From Bacillota bacterium (GTDB taxonomy: Bacteria; Bacillota; Clostridia; Lachnospirales; Cellulosilyticaceae): a stretch of 6,508 nucleotides of DNA. Below, one piece after another: positions 6,182 to 6,508 of this stretch (within the stretch, counting starts at the first letter, position 1; each line of letters opens with the position of its first letter). A program made the translations under genes and the position numbers. Below the pieces are notes generated by a model. The model did not search any database. It had not been told where the DNA came from and saw nothing but the letters and a program-made list of their open reading frames with translations. The stretch lies in the NCBI GenBank assembly GCA_023415525.1, contig JAEZKI010000386.1:1-6508 (forward strand). Direction: 5' to 3'.

Positions 6182-6210
6182 TTGTCAAATAAATATTTTT
6201 GGCATATGAT
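6182..6210 (+). promoter_or_regulatory. Strong sigma-A-type promoter of the PAS-domain gene
   Basis: TTGTCA (6182-6187, 5 of 6) and TATGAT (6205-6210, 5 of 6) are separated by exactly 17 bases. The start of transcription would be near 6217, leaving a leader of about 60 bases before the gene at 6277. The -10 box overlaps the left arm of an inverted repeat, so the promoter is probably regulated. Confidence 0.65.
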
Positions 6211-6230
6211 TAAACAAAGATAGTCATATG
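6203..6230. repeat. Inverted repeat over the promoter, candidate operator
   Basis: CATATGA (6203-6209) and TCATATG (6224-6230) are perfect 7-base inverted arms separated by 14 bases, so their centres are 21 bases apart, or about two helical turns. The left arm overlaps the -10 box and the right arm lies just past the predicted start of transcription, a classic repressor position. Which protein binds is unknown. Confidence 0.5.
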
Positions 6231-6276
6231 TATTGTCATAAATACTAGAGAAATGAGCCTAATTAGGAGGATGTTT

Positions 6277-6508
6277 ATGTATAATATACTAAACAGATTA
6301 AAAGAAGGTCTTCTTATTTTGGATTTGAGGGGAGAAGTTGTATTTATTAATGTAGCTCTTTTACAGATGCTCAATTACTTTAAATATGAATGGCTTGGTA
6401 CAACTATTAAAACTTATATAGATAATTATGAAGAAGTATATAGGATTTTAAGAGAAGGAAGTTATAAGGAAATGCCATTAACTTTCTATACCTCCGCAGG
6501 CAATCAGA
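6277..6508 (+). CDS. PAS-domain sensory protein (3' truncated by window end)
   Basis: An open frame starts at ATG 6277, six bases after a perfect AGGAGG (6265-6270), and runs 77 codons to the window edge without a stop. An in-frame ATG at 6271 touches the ribosome binding site and is unlikely to be used. The visible protein has a PAS-like pattern: an amphipathic N-terminal helix (YNILNRLKEG), then the strands LLILDLRGEVVFIN, where a DxxGxVxxIN run is typical of PAS folds. A helix with LLQMLNY, a WLGTTIKTYID segment, and the start of later strands (EMPLTFYTSAGN) follow. PAS domains sense ligands, redox state or light, or mediate dimerisation, and usually precede a histidine kinase, diguanylate cyclase or sigma-54 activator module; the output domain here lies beyond the window. 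No signal peptide or membrane segment is seen at the N-terminus, so it is probably cytosolic. Confidence 0.75.
   Translation, partial: MYNILNRLKEGLLILDLRGEVVFINVALLQMLNYFKYEWLGTTIKTYIDNYEEVYRILREGSYKEMPLTFYTSAGNQ

Larger units (their letters stand above)
6180..6238 (+). repeat. Direct repeat TATTGTCA bracketing the promoter/inverted repeat
   Basis: TATTGTCA occurs at 6180-6187 and again at 6231-6238, 51 bases apart, each followed by a similar AT-rich run (AATAAATA and TAAATA). The first copy contains the -35 box; the second has no matching -10 and directly abuts the inverted repeat. It could be a second set of binding sites, or chance in AT-rich DNA. Confidence 0.35.

Overview
This window reads as chromosomal DNA of a low-GC Firmicute, most likely an anaerobic clostridium of the Lachnospirales/Clostridiales type. 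The reasons are the A/T-rich coding style, strong AGGAGG-type ribosome binding sites, sigma-A-type promoters with extended -10 boxes, and protein sequences that look clostridial (an ABC exporter with a W-A-W-K-H insert, a GltS symporter, a YkuD-type cell-wall protein). The genus cannot be fixed from the sequence alone. There is no sign of phage, insertion sequences, CRISPR, rRNA or tRNA.

Layout from left to right. (1) Positions 1-1199 hold the 3' part of an ABC-type exporter half-transporter (end of the membrane domain plus a complete ATPase domain). It is followed by an elaborate branched terminator (1201-1285). (2) A convergent gene on the minus strand (1342-2544) is a clear GltS sodium:glutamate symporter. 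(3) A divergent AT-rich intergenic region (2545-2720) separates gltS from a plus-strand gene set. (4) That set is a TetR-family regulator (2721-3299), a CrtI/phytoene-desaturase-like FAD oxidoreductase starting one base after the TetR stop (3301-4794), and a secreted SH3-like plus YkuD (L,D-transpeptidase fold) protein (4847-5581). No terminator is seen between these three, so they probably form one self-regulated operon. (5) A terminator-like segment and a good promoter precede yjdM (5778-6116), a small zinc-ribbon PhnA-domain protein, which ends in a textbook terminator. (6) A strong promoter overlapped by an inverted repeat drives a last gene that begins at 6277 and runs off the window; its visible part is a PAS-like sensory domain.

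The most interesting point is the YkuD-type protein. The fold-defining residues around the active site are kept, but the S-H-G-C-I-R catalytic motif reads S-F-G-G-I-Y, so the catalytic cysteine, its neighbouring histidine and the arginine are all replaced. It should be a pseudoenzyme or have a changed function, and it is encoded with a TetR regulator and a desaturase-like flavoprotein whose substrate is unknown. Its start also has an unusual arrangement: the best ribosome binding site is placed for a three-codon mini-ORF whose stop overlaps the GTG start. The other genes are ordinary. I found no clear evidence of a wholly new multi-gene system; the TetR/flavoprotein/pseudo-YkuD operon is the best candidate.
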